Shown piece by piece: positions 46,180-57,845 of a stretch of DNA of 64,000 nt. A program made the translations under genes and the position numbers. Position 1 is the first letter of the stretch, and each line of letters starts with the position of its first letter. Source of the stretch: Geosiphon pyriformis (Eukaryota > Glomeromycota > Glomeromycetes > Archaeosporales > Geosiphonaceae); assembly GCA_016748015.1 (NCBI GenBank), contig JAAOMT010000303.1, positions 128,257-192,256 on the forward strand, given 5' to 3'. The notes below the pieces were generated by a model that saw only the letters and a list, made by a program, of their open reading frames with translations, was not told where the DNA came from and ran no database searches.

Positions 46180-48015
46180 AAAAAAAAACAACAACAGTTA
46201 ATTAATATAATAACAACTACAAATTTTAAATTATTGGTGGCTATTTTCAAGACTTTTTTGCCACTTGGTTTTTACAAAAAACTATTATTAGTGTTTTTAA
46301 AAAAACAAAAAAATAGACTTCTAAAAATATTGAAAAAAAGAATACTTTTTTTACTATTTGGTTTGAACAAAAGTTTAAAACTCTTATTTAAATCTCTAAA
46401 TAGTATATAAAACTAGAAAAAAAACAAAAGGTCTTAATAAAGTTGTAACTAAATATGTCAAAGCTATAAAAAAGTTAATTAAATAAGTAAATATTAGAAA
46501 AAACTGAATTAAAAAACAGAAGATTTATTTTTTTACAAAAGATTTAAAAACCAATCTATTCTATGCTTTTTGGCTTCTCTTAACTTTAAAAAATAATTCT
46601 ACAATAAACATGATTATTGAATTTACCCAGTAAATAGAGAATAATAAAAAAATGTATTTGGAAAATACACTTTCAGTTTTTGTTTTTGCTTTTGTTCTGG
46701 CTTCTGCTCTTCAAATAACTGTTATTTTTTTACTGTCCAAACACAAAATTTCAATAAACAACTAATAAATAGACTTATTACTAATATTGCTTAATTGTTA
46801 GAATTTCTAGTTTAAACAATAAAAAAAATTAACAGCTCCAAAAATTCAGATTTAAACTTTACTATAATCAGCTCTAACAGTTATTTTATAATCAAAAACA
46901 GTAAAACTGTGGCCTATTTGTGTGTTATTACTGTGGATTAATCAGATTTTTTTTAAGAAATTACAACAATTTTTTTTTGTTTCTTTCAGCTTTCAAAAAC
47001 AATAACAATTAATAACAGATCTAATAATAATAATAATACTTCAAATTAAAGACTAAATTTTATTAATCTGAATTTTTTTGAAAAGATTTTTTAGTTAAAA
47101 CACTACTTATTAGTCTTTATATTAATAGACACATTTCTAAAAAATAAAAGTACAAGCCAACCAAAAAAAAACTCTTTTTATTTTTTTATTCTAATTGATA
47201 ATAATTATATCATAAATAAATTAGCTATTAATTTTTTTATCTTTACAAGAAAGAAAAAGAAAACCAAAGTTGAATTTGCACCAAATCTTAATAAAACAAT
47301 AACATTTATAACTGACAATAATGAATTTTCAAAACCAAAAATTTTCAAAAATTTTTCAAAATTAGAATCTTTAAAAATTATACAAAAATTTGGATTCTAT
47401 TTTATTATAAAAGATCTTATAAAAATTCCAGTTTAGAAAAGATTTTTGTAAATTCTTAATTTTAAAAAAAAGACTTTAAAGATTAATAAGCACTTTTATT
47501 AAGCAGAACTTATTAACATTAGCAATATTACCCTATTAATTTGTAAAACACAAGTGGTTGGTTATTTTATTGATCTGATCTTAAACAGTAAATCATTTAT
47601 TAGTGTTATTGCTAAACACTTTTAAAAGCTATTAAAAAAAAAATTAATGATTTTTAACAAGACCAATAACCAATGTACATAATAACAAAAAAAAAGATCT
47701 TAATATAATCAAAACTGTTTCTGTTTGAATTAATAATATCTGTATTGAAACTGATATAAAAGTTTTAGGGACTAAAAAATACATTATTATTGTTGGCAAT
47801 AAATAGTTTAAGAAAGCTAAAACTTTGCTTGATTATAAACTTTGGTGAACTAACTATCAGATATAGTAAAAAACCTATTGTAATTAAGTACTATTATTAA
47901 ACAATTCTTCTAAAATTAAAACCAAAACAAAAAAAAAAGCAATCAGAAAATAAACAAAAAAAGACTTTAAACTTGTCTATATTATTTTTTCAAGCAATAA
48001 CAAACTTTTAAATAA
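46180..48015 (+). pseudogene. Gag/retropepsin remains of a second Ty3-like family
   Basis: The plus strand near 46240-46400 reads FQDFFATWFLQKTIIS and FTIWFEQKFKTLI. At about 47550-47640 it reads GYFIDLILNSKSFISVIAKH, which has the form of a retropepsin active site (LILDSGSSISVI) with Asp to Asn and Gly to Lys. At about 47740-47850 follow INNICIETDIKVL and YIIIVGNK, the later protease strands. The sequence differs from the family A protease. It may be the internal region of family B elements, since family B LTRs flank the zone. Heavily broken. Confidence 0.45.
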
Positions 48016-48319
48016 TATTAAAGCTAACAAAAAAAAATTATAGTTAATGGCAAAATAATTTGTTAATCTTATTATAATATTTTTCAAAAAACTTTTAGCT
48101 AAAAACCTAACATAAAAGCCAAATACAATTATTAATAACATGATCTTTATGTTTAATACTAGTGTAATAAACTATTATATTTTTTTTGTAATAAATATAT
48201 GTTTTGCTTAATCTATTACAAAGATTGAAAATCTATTAGCTTAATATTTTTAAAAAAAATAAGAGAAGTACAAATATTATTTTAAAATAAATTATCTAAA
48301 ATACAATTATAAATAATAT

Positions 48320-49036
48320 TATTACAGATTAGAATATTAAGCTAATAAATAGTAAGAGAAAATATAATTGTAGAATAATAAAAATAATTAAAAAAAATTT
48401 ACAATAAAGAAGCAAATTGAATAAGTAAAGATTTAATATGCATAATTAGTCTTATAAAAATCACAATTACAAATTTTTTCTGAAAATCTAAAGATAAAGA
48501 AATACTTTAATATTGTTAACAAAATAATACTACTGCTATTATTCTATGCCTTAAATCGGCAATTTTTAAAATTAATAATAGATATTATTGTGTTTTTTAA
48601 TCATTTTTTTATTTAAAAAATTATAAAAGTAAGCAATAGTTTTTTAGGCTAATTTTAATAATACAAATTAAGAAGAGAAAAAAATAAAGTATGTAAATAC
48701 CAACAAGTAATTTTTTATTCTAAAATGTTTAAATACTTGAAAATAAGAAAAAAAAAATAAGCAATATGAAAAAAAGTAATTAATAATAAATTTTATTTTA
48801 TTACTTTGATTATATTATTACTTTAATCATGTTTTTTTACAGCTAAGGAACTTATTGTTTATATAATTATTAAAAATAGTCAATAATTAAATTAATAACT
48901 AAATTAACAATTAGGTTAATAATCAGATCATTGATTAAGTCGATAATTACTATCTAAAAATAGAGTGGTTAATGATATAATATTAGTAGTTAATACATAT
49001 AATAACTAATAAAAACTATAAGTTTTAATCATAATA
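48320..49036 (-). repeat. Family B LTR, copy 4 (inverted)
   Basis: Reverse complement of the repeat: it starts TATTACAGATTA and ends AATCATAATA, ~717 bp. Its right flank (49037-49262) matches the left flank of copy 1. Confidence 0.75.
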
Positions 49037-49262
49037 TTATTTTTTTTAAAAAGATTAAACTTTAGCAAAATCAAACTATTTATAAAGTACTTAATTAAAA
49101 AGTTTTGTTTAATTTAAAACTAATTAGTTTGGTAAAACTTTTTGTTGATAAGATATACAAAATTTGAAATGAGATAAACTTTTTATCTAAAAGACCAAAT
49201 TTTTATATAAAAGTTTTGGCTTTTTTAATAATATTCAAAATTTTTAAGACATCTAAATATAT

Positions 49263-50018
49263 TGTTATAAGTTGAAGTAACAAGTTAATAAATAGCAAAA
49301 AAAAATAAAATAATAAAATAATAGAAATAATTAAAAAGAAAATTTCAATAAAGAAGTAAATTAAATAAGTAAAAATTCAATATGTGTAATTAATTTTATA
49401 AAAATCATAATTGTAAATCTTTTTTGGAAATCTAAAGATAAAAAAATAGTTTATAATTATTAACAAAATAATATTATTGTTATTATTCTATGTTTTAACT
49501 TGACAATTTTTAAAATCAATAACAGATATTATTGTGTTTTTTAATTATTTCTTTATTTAAAAAATTACAAGAGCAAACAATTGCTTTTTAAGCTAATTTT
49601 AACAATACAAATCAAGAAAAAAAAAATAAAGTATGTAAATACCAATAAATAATCTTTTATTCCAAGTTATTTAGATACTTTAAGGTAAAAAAATAATAAT
49701 AAACAATATAAAAAAAGTAATTAATAATGAGTTTTATTTTATTATTTTGATTATATTATTACTTTGATCATGTTTTTTTTACAGCTAAGGGACTTATTGC
49801 TTATATAACTATTAAAAATAATTAATAAACAGATTAACAATTAGATTAATAATCAGATTAATTAATAATTAAATTAATAATCAAATTAATAATCAGATCA
49901 ATAGTCAAGTTATTAATTAGGTTAACAATTACTATCTAAAAATAGAATAGTTAATTATATAACAGCAGTAGTTAATACATATAATAACTAATAAAAATTA
50001 TAAGTTTTAACTATAACA
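49263..50018 (-). repeat. Family B LTR, copy 5 (inverted)
   Basis: ~756 bp, running from TGTTATAAGTTGAAGTAACA to TAACTATAACA. Together with copy 4 it encloses only 226 bp, forming a short LTR-internal-LTR unit. Confidence 0.75.
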
Positions 50019-50560
50019 ATACTATTTTATTTAAGAAAAGTACTTTTATAAATTATTATTAAATAATTTTAAAAATTATAAATGCTTTATTAATAAAAAT
50101 ATTATCAAATACTTTAAAAAATAAAAAATTACAACTTTTTTGTTTTTTGTTTTGGTTATAATTATAAAAATATAAAAAAAAGTTTTTTATTTATTAAATA
50201 AACAATTTAAACCAAATAATACTTAAAAAAATAAATATATAAAATTTATTAATATTCTATTTTTAACTATTTTGTAAGTTTAAAATATAAGTAATAATTA
50301 TAATAACTTTGAATTTAATATTTTTTTATAAGCTTTATTTATGAAGTTGATTATTTTTGTGTTTTTAATTTAAAATTTTTAATATATTTATGTTAATATT
50401 CAAACTTGTAAATTAAAAAACCCCAATTATACTTTATAATGATTATTTTATTCCAAAAATTATGCAAACTAATTTTTATAAATATAATATAATGCAAATT
50501 TTTTTCGAATGGTTTATTGAATGTAGTCCATTTACCTACAATTATAATAATGCTAAAATA
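50019..50560. other. AT-rich spacer before the gene island
   Basis: No gene seen. 50085-50190 matches 57125-57230 in inverted orientation (dispersed repeat). Base composition changes sharply near 50560. Confidence 0.6.
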
Positions 50561-50633
50561 ATGATTTAAGTATTCACACTAGTTTACAATTTTTTCAGAT
50601 CAACTCTTTCATCCTTTCAACAGTTATTATATT

Positions 50634-52321
50634 ATGGCCGATTCACAAATGCACTACTCCGAAGCTTCAAGCAACACTGAGCGTAGCAAAGGGGAACAAG
50701 AAAACGGAAGCCTCTCGCACGAAAACGCAGATAATGAGGGTATTTAAGAGTTTTGCGCGTTTAATAAAAAGATGTGACTTACCCACAATGGCACCTTTTT
50801 TTCAGAATTTGTTGATTTTCCGGAAGAGGAAGAGGTGGATTTCTGAAAATTTTATATCATATCTTACTTGAGGTTGATTTTAACGTCTCTTAGTTGATAG
50901 GAAATTGAGCTCACTCATTTGCGTCTCAAAGACCTTATAAGTCTGAAGCTTGAGAGATTTAGGAACTTGCAGGTAACGCTTTGATTATTTAACTTTGCAT
51001 TCAACACAAATGATAAGCATTAAAACTTTCTTTCGACATAAAAGAGATTGTGTCTCCGTCAAAACTTCATCACCAAAATTGAAGGTCTTGAACATCTGGC
51101 AAATTTAAAGGAATTAGACTTATATGATAACAGGATATCATATATTGAAAATTTGAATGAATTGATCAATCTTGAGTAAGGGTAAAAGGAAAAGTTCAAC
51201 TGTTAATAATGATTCTTTTTTGCCTTTGTTTCTAATAATGTTACCCTTTTATTGCTTTATTGCTTTATAGGTCCTTGGACCTTTCATTTAATAAAATTCG
51301 AAGAATAGAAAACCTCGAACATCTCGTTAAACTTAGTAATTTATATTTTGTTGAAAACAAAATCAAGACCATTCAGAATTTAGATCATCTGATAAATTTG
51401 AGAAATCTGGAGTTGGGTGGTAACAGTATTTGGGTAATTTTTTAAATTCGACAAAATCACAAACATTCTATCACTTTTTCAAATGATGAATTTCTGCTGA
51501 CTATTTTTCAATTCGAAGCATGTTGAAAATTTGGAAAATCTCGTCAATTTGGAGCAGCTATGGCTGGGGAAAAACAAAATAAAGGAATTAACGGTCTGAA
51601 ATATATTAATATCTGTCTTTTTCCGCTAAAGGTTTTTTTATTCATAATATTATCATATTTGATGACAGAATTTGGAAAAGCTGAAAAATCTGAAAATCTT
51701 GAGTATACAAAGCAATAGATTAACGGAGTTGAAAGGGTTAGACAGGCTTGTAAACTTGGAGGAGTTATACTTAAGTCACAATGGCATCAAAAAGCTGGAG
51801 GGACTAGAAAATAACGTAGGTCTTTCTGTCCTGCCCATGCCTTCTTTTGAACTTGTTTGCAGATAATTGTTATCTGTCTTTAACTGATAAATCGATAACA
51901 GTTAAAATTACGGGTGCTTGATATTGGCAATAATTTTATCAAAAAAATCGAAAACGTTTCCCATTTAATATTATTGGAAGAATTTTGGGTAAGATATTTT
52001 TATTCCTTATGAGAAAGTGTAATAAAGCATATGTGTTAAACTTTTAACAAAATAAATTTTTATTTCTTTTAGGCAAGCAATAATCAGTTGAATGATTTCC
52101 AGGAGCTCGAACAGCAGTTAGGACATCTTAAAGAATTGCGCACCGTCTATCTTGAGGGAAACCCAATTCAAAAAAATAATGAAGCTATCTATCGACTAAA
52201 AGTAAAAACGCTTTTGTCCCAATTAACCCAAATAGATGCTACGTGAGTATAAGTTTTTTCTCTCCGTTTTAGCAGTTATCAAATTAATTCAATTAAATTC
52301 ACTCGTAGTTATGTCCGTTGA
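50634..52321 (+). CDS. SDS22: Protein phosphatase 1 regulatory subunit SDS22 (leucine-rich repeat protein)
   Basis: Ten exons give a 330-residue protein: 50634-50739, 50806-50834, 50901-50972, 51045-51175, 51271-51433, 51519-51593, 51669-51815, 51902-51988, 52073-52242 and 52309-52321. All introns are GT...AG and 66-95 bp, and the phases join without stops. The protein has an acidic N-terminus (residues ~1-50), then about eleven 22-residue SDS22-type leucine-rich repeats (LCLRQNFITKIEGLEHL, LDLYDNRISYIENL, LYLSHNGIKKLEGLENN) and the family C-terminal cap ending in LTQIDATYVR. This is close to the length and ending known for yeast and animal SDS22. The family binds the PP1 catalytic subunit in nucleus and cytoplasm and acts in mitosis and PP1 maturation. 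The start was chosen as the first ATG giving the acidic leader; exon 2/3 junctions are the least certain because the 5' site is GTGGAT. Confidence 0.92.
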
Positions 52322-52749
52322 TCATTCTCATTTATCACTACTGTCAAGCTCCCGCTCAACCCTCTTGTTTCACAAATTATCTTCACCCAGCTTACGATTC
52401 CTATCAGCATTCATACTAAAATATTGGGTAGATATATGTTTAAGATAAAAGCTTCACCATCTTTCTAGCAATGGCTTTTCTTATCTTTAGTCACGTACGT
52501 GTGTCGTAGATGATTAGGCCTAAAAGGATTTTGTTATGGAGTTGGCTGTTTTATTTTTAGGCATCATTGATTAAGAATTCACTCAATTTATTTATCGTCA
52601 ATCAAGCATAAATTATATACTGATTTACATTTAAAGTATATGTGTATCCAAAAATTGCTCAAGTTTTTAATCCACTTTTATTTTCTATGACTAATTAGCG
52701 GAATGTATATTTAACTTTTCTAACCCTACCCTCGATATAAATAAAGTGG
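52322..52749. other. Convergent intergenic region between SDS22 and the Hsp70 gene
   Basis: 428 bp between two stop codons, holding both 3' UTRs. An AATAAA on the minus strand (52677-52682) is a candidate poly(A) signal for the Hsp70 gene, about 70 bp past its stop. I see no clear AATAAA for SDS22. The plus-strand open frame 52236-52448 is not a separate gene. Confidence 0.6.
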
Positions 52750-54891
52750 TTATAATTCATCATGAGCATCTAATGGCTCTTCTTTAGTAGGTGGTGGTGC
52801 GTCTCCACTCGAGTACAACTTGCTTGTAATAGGGTTAACAATCGCTTGAAGTTCTTCTTTATGCTCATCAATATCTTCTTTGGTAGCGGAATTTCCATGT
52901 TCATCAAACCAATCCTGGGCCTTCTTTATTGCGTCTTTGATCGTCTTCTTTTCATCATCACTGAGCTTCTTACCTAGGTCCCCATCATCTGCAACCTGAT
53001 TCTTTAGCGAGTAAACGTAAGTTTCGAATTGATTACGCGATTCGATACGCTCGCGCTGAACTTTATCTTCCTCAGCAAACTGTTCAGCTTCCTCTACCAT
53101 ACGATCAATCTCTTCTTTGGAAAGACGTCCTTTGTCATTTGTAATGGTGATTGATTCGGATTTACCTGTACCCTTATCAGCCGCCGAAACCTTCATAATA
53201 CCATTGGCATCCATTTCAAAAGTAACTTCAATTTGAGGTACACCACGTGGTGCCGGGGGTATTCCGGTCAGTTCAAACTTTCCGAGTAAATTATTATCCT
53301 TGGTTAGGGTGCGTTCACCTTCGTAAACTTGGATAAGTACAACAGGTTGATTATCGGCAGCGGTCGAGAAAATTTGGGATTTTTTGGTAGGAATAACAGT
53401 GTTACGGGGGATCAATTTGGTCATTACACCACCAGTTGTCTCTATACCCAAAGTTAAAGGGCATACATCGACCAACAAGAGTTCCGATACGGTATCATCT
53501 CCACTGAGAATACCACCTTGGACCGCTGCGCCATATGCAACAGCTTCGTCAGGATTAATATTCTTTGAAGCTTTTTTACCATTGAAGAATTCTTCAAGAA
53601 GTTGTTGTACTTTGGGAATACGAGTAGAGCCTCCAACTAAGACGATATCATGTACATCCTCCTTTTTCACACCAGCATCTTTCAAAACTTGTTCAACAGG
53701 TTTCAAAGTTTTTCGGAATAGATCATTATTGAGTTCTTCAAATTTAGCCCGAGTTAAAGTTTCAGAGAAATCTTTTCCGTTATGGAAAGATTCAATTTCT
53801 ATACGGGTTGACATTTGTTGTGATAAAGTGCGTTTTGCTTTTTCAACCTCACGCTTTAATTTGCCAACTGCTTTAAAATCTTTGCTAGCGTCTTCCTTGG
53901 TCTTCTTTTTATAGAGTTTCAAGAAATAATCAATAACTCGGTTATCAAAATCTTCACCACCTAAATGAGTATCACCAGCAGTTGCCAAAACTTCAAAAAC
54001 TCCATCTTCTATCGATAATAAAGATACATCGAATGTACCACCACCAAGATCATATACAAGAATTTGTCGTTCACCACCAGTTTTATCAAGACCATATGCA
54101 ATTGCTGCGGCTGTTGGTTCGTTCACAATTCGCATCACGTTCAAACCAGCGATCACACCAGCATCCTTTGTAGCTTGACGTTGGGCATCATTAAAGTAGG
54201 CTGGAACAGTTACGACAGCATTGGCCACTTTCTTTCCAAGATAAGACTCAGCGATTTCCTTCATTTTTCCAAGTACCATTGCAGATATTTCTTCAGGTGT
54301 AAAGGTTTTGTCTTCCCCTTTAACTTTGACTTGAATTACTGGTTTGCCATCTTTATCGATAACCTTGAACGGGAAGTGTTTGATATCATTTTGAACATCT
54401 TTATCGTTAAATCGTCGGCCAATTAGTCGTTTGGCATCGAAGATTGTATTGTAGGGGTTTGCAGGTGCTTGATTTTTGGCAGCATCACCGACTAGACGTT
54501 CCTCATCAGTGAACGCCACGTAGGATGGTGTTATACGATTGCCTTGGTCATTAGCTAGGATTTCAACACGTCCATTAACATGAACTCCGACACATGAATA
54601 AGTTGTGCCAAGGTCGATTCCTATTACTACAATATTAAAAACAATATATCTTGGGTTAATAAAAATTCTAGGAACTATTTTTTAGAAAAGCCTACTCTTT
54701 TATCGAACTTTTTAGACCTTTTATAGAAAGATTGCTTATACCAAGATTTAACTCAAACTTCTATTAATTTAAATACCTGTGCCGACTTTTTGTTTCTCTT
54801 CTTCCTGGGCAACTTCTGCCGTGATAGGTGTTAAAAGAACACAAGCCGTAATTATTAAAGCCAAATATAAATAAAATGTTGGTTTTTTCAT
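52750..54891 (-). CDS. KAR2: ER-resident Hsp70 chaperone BiP/Kar2
   Basis: There are two exons on the minus strand: 54891-54777 and 54626-52750, with a 150-bp GT...AG intron. The product is 663 residues, normal for BiP. Residues 1-25 are a signal peptide ([20 protein letters not shown]). The ATPase domain has [13 protein letters not shown] (~40-52), [13 protein letters not shown] (~205-217), [11 protein letters not shown] (~229-239) and [13 protein letters not shown] (~366-378). The substrate-binding domain begins near [10 protein letters not shown], and the protein ends in HDEL, the ER retrieval signal. BiP binds unfolded proteins in the ER lumen using ATP, helps import through the translocon and buffers the unfolded-protein sensor. 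The start is the first ATG, directly before the signal peptide. The intron lies just before the DLGTT block. Codon use and CpG content differ clearly from the surrounding repeats. It is intact. Confidence 0.97.
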
Positions 54892-55100
54892 ATTTCTAGA
54901 CTATTTGAAATGTCCCAAGGGGAAACCCTAAGTTATTCTTCCAGGAACTCTTCAAAAGTTAAGGGAAGAGCTTTTAAAAATATAGTCAGATGCTTTTTTA
55001 GTTTTTCAAAATACGTGAGAAAGTTGTCTCTTCTCAAGAGCAATAAAAAATAGAGGCAGACAAGTGAAAAATCAAAAGGTGAACGACCAAAATCGTTTCC

Positions 55101-55106
55101 TTTATA
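55101..55106 (-). promoter_or_regulatory. TATA box of the BiP gene
   Basis: On the minus strand ATTATAAAGG lies about 210 bp upstream of the ATG and 40-100 bp downstream of the two CCAAT motifs, a normal core-promoter layout. Confidence 0.55.
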
Positions 55107-55147
55107 ATAGTGGTCGAGATGTTGGTTGAGATATGAAAATTAATATC

Positions 55148-55166
55148 GTTGGCATATTTTAATTGG
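55148..55166 (-). promoter_or_regulatory. ERSE-like element 1 (CCAAT-N9-CCAAC)
   Basis: Read on the minus strand, CCAAT is followed by exactly nine bases and then CCAACG. The mammalian ER stress response element is CCAAT-N9-CCACG. It lies ~260 bp upstream of the BiP ATG. Confidence 0.45.
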
Positions 55167-55184
55167 ACGACTGTTGACATCTTT

Positions 55185-55203
55185 GTTGGCGATTTTTCAT
55201 TGG
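55185..55203 (-). promoter_or_regulatory. ERSE-like element 2 (CCAAT-N9-CCAAC)
   Basis: A second CCAAT, nine bases, CCAAC on the same strand, 37 bp further upstream than the first, with a different spacer sequence. Confidence 0.45.
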
Positions 55204-55259
55204 CAACATATGTTTCACGGACTTTAAATTGAATTCTACATGTACTAATCTGAAACCTG

Positions 55260-55687
55260 TTTTTAATTGTATGTATTGGCTTTTTGAAACAGAACTACTG
55301 ATCGATTATTTGCTTTTTCAAATAAGGATGTACGATTTGCGACAGATTAACAAAATCTACATAGCTATCATTGATGCCACGTTTATTCATTAAACTTAAG
55401 ACACGTTATAAAATTTTCTTGATGAAATATTTGGAATGTGAATAATTTCTACATTCTAAGTCTTTCTTTACTGAACAATGTTTCAACAGCGGGATTTTGA
55501 CGAGCAAATATTACAATTCAATTTAATCATTATTTACTGATTCAAAAATATTTCTGAATATGATAATTTGAGTTTTAAAATAATAATTCATAGTGAATGG
55601 AATAATTTATTTTTTGAAGCCAACTATGAAAGTGGGAAATTTTATGATCCTAAATTTTTTGTCTATAAATTTTTTAATTAAAAAACA
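55260..55687. other. Upstream intergenic region of BiP, nothing recognised
   Basis: Moderately AT-rich unique-looking sequence without an open gene or clear repeat. Confidence 0.5.
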
Positions 55688-56012
55688 CGCTGGTATGAGG
55701 GGGCACTGCGAAAGTGAGAGCAGGTGAATTGGTTATGCTTATGGTGGTTGAACACCGCAAATTAATCTGGAAACCTACCCCCCAATCCAGAGCTGAGCTG
55801 GAGACTGGTGGGGTTGATGAGTGAGGACTCAATGTTGGTGGATTTGGATATTCCTACTGAACCTAGGCGTTCTTGGATGAGTTAGTCAATTTTGTTGTAT
55901 TGTCATATCCTGACGTTTTAGTTACAATAGTGATGTGAATTTACCTCATGTAATATAGTGTGGTACATGTACTATTGTAGTAGATCGTGGAAGACTTGAT
56001 AATAATAATAAT
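55688..56012 (+). mobile_element. GC-richer ~325-bp segment with (TAA)n tail, probable SINE or LINE 3' end
   Basis: The segment is markedly less AT-rich than its flanks, from CGCTGGTATGAGGGGG to GATAATAATAATAAT. It lacks a long open frame. The 3' TAA microsatellite and the similar A-rich flanks on both sides (AATTAAAAAA left, AATTTAAAAAA right, a possible target duplication) suggest target-primed retroposition. GGTTGAACACC (about 55744-55754) is one mismatch from a pol III box B. A structural RNA gene is the alternative. Confidence 0.4.
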
Positions 56013-56329
56013 TTAAAAAATGTATATTTAAACATATAAAATATTTTATTTTATTTTATTATAAAAACCAATATATTCTCTAAATAATTATTTCTTTTTG
56101 TTTTGATTTTTCTGAGCAAAAGGTAAAAAAAAAGCACTAGTAATAACACAACCCAATGATTGTAAAAACACCTTTTTTAAATATTTTTAATACAAAAAAG
56201 TTTTTAACTATTTTAAAAGCACTTTTTTTGTTTTAGGTTAAAAGTTTTTTTTTTAGTTTAAGTCTATTAAATAATACACCAAAATTAGTTTTAATTTTGT
56301 TATTATTGCTATTATAATTCAATTTTTTA

Positions 56330-56890
56330 GTTAGTTTTATTAATTATTCAATTATATTTAATTATATGTATTAATTATATATTAATTGTTTTATATTTAG
56401 AATTAATATTAATGTAATTATTAACTAAATTATTAATTTGATTTTTGACTTAATTAATTTTTAAAAAAAAGTATATAAGTAAAACTTCTTAAAGCTGTAA
56501 AAAAATAATAATTTCTTATCAATTTTTTTTAAAATTAATTATAAAATCAATTTTTTAATTTTTAATTTTTTTTGTTTGTATTTATGTTAATTTTTAAATA
56601 ATATATTAAATAAATATTTATTAAAAAATACAAATAATATTTGTTAATAAATTCTAATATTCTTAATTAAAGCATAAAATTATATTATTTATATTATTTT
56701 TATTAACAGTATAGATTATTTTCAAATTTTCAAATTTTTTTAAAAAAATAATATTTATGATATTTATAAAACTGATTTTATATATTAAATTTATATAAAT
56801 TTAATTTGTATTTGATTAAATTTTTCTTCATTTTTTATTATATAATTTATTTTTTATGATTTATTAACTAATTATTTTAATTTATATTAC
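56330..56890 (+). repeat. Decayed family B LTR remnant
   Basis: The order of blocks (TTATTAACTAAATTATTAA, GTATATAAGTAAAAC, AATAATATTTGTTAATAAATT, ATAAAACTGATTTTATATATT) matches the family B LTR but is further AT-converted. Confidence 0.5.
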
Positions 56891-57845
56891 TATTATAAAA
56901 AATTCTAAAGTTTTAACAAATAAAAATTTTTATTTATAAAAAAACAATTTTTTTTAAAAGTATTTAAAAATTTAATTTCAAGTTTTTTAATAACTTAAAA
57001 TTTTTTACTGTTGTAAAATTTGTTTTTTTTGGTATTTTAATTAATTTTGTATTATAAATATTAATTATAATAATATGTTTAAATCTAATTATAAACAATA
57101 ATATTTTTTTAATTTAAGTTAAAAACAAAAAACTTTTTTTCTATTTTTATAGTTATAATTAAAACAAAAAGTAAAAAAATTGTAATTTTTTTATTTTTTA
57201 AAGTACTTAATAATATTTTCAATAAAATATTTGTAGTTATTAATTGTTTAATACCATTTTATAAAAGTATTTTTTATAAATAAAATAATAATTAAGTAAT
57301 TTTTTGCTAATTTTAAAGCATTATTTTTATTTTATTTTTTTAAAAAATTTCAAAGTTTTTAATAATTAAATTATTATTATTTTGTTTTTTTATTATTATT
57401 ATTTAAATAATTAAAAAAACCAAGTTAACTAAGAATTAATTTTTTGATATTTTTGATTATTTTTTTTTTATAAAATATAAAACTTTGGTTTTTTCTGTTT
57501 TTTTGGCTTTTTTACCAATTTTACATTATTTATTAATTATAATATTTAATTTTATTATGGCTATAAATAAAAAAAAATTAATTTAAATAATAATAATTTA
57601 AATATAATGATTAATTTTAATTTAAATTAATTTTTAGTTGTATTTTTTAATATTTTTGATTAATTATTACTAATTTTTAAAGTAAAACAAGTTATATATT
57701 TACATATTACTATATTTAATTAATTTATTAAATTACTTAATTTTAAATTTTAAATTAATTAGATAAAAACTAAAGTTATTTTTTTTTCTGTTTTTTTTTA
57801 TATTTATTTAATAAATAATCTAAATACTACTTAATATATATTGTA
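56891..57845. other. AT-rich sequence with dispersed repeat, no gene
   Basis: Nearly pure A+T. 57110-57230 is the inverted counterpart of 50085-50190 and resembles 43760-43870. No credible open frame. Confidence 0.5.

Noticed and set aside
53384-53914. Plus-strand open frame of 176 codons
   Set aside because: It is antisense to the BiP coding exon; long antisense frames are common opposite Hsp70 genes and it shows no domain of its own.
54064-54426. Plus-strand open frame of 120 codons
   Set aside because: Also antisense to BiP exon 2; a shadow frame.
54930-54960. Heat-shock element in the BiP leader (GAA and TTC blocks)
   Set aside because: The GAA and TTC blocks are three bases apart rather than two, so the standard alternating pattern is not met.
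55800-55865. C/D box snoRNA (TGATGA near 55813 and CTGA near 55857)
   Set aside because: No terminal stem and no guide or second box pair that I could find; probably chance motifs within the retroposon-like segment.
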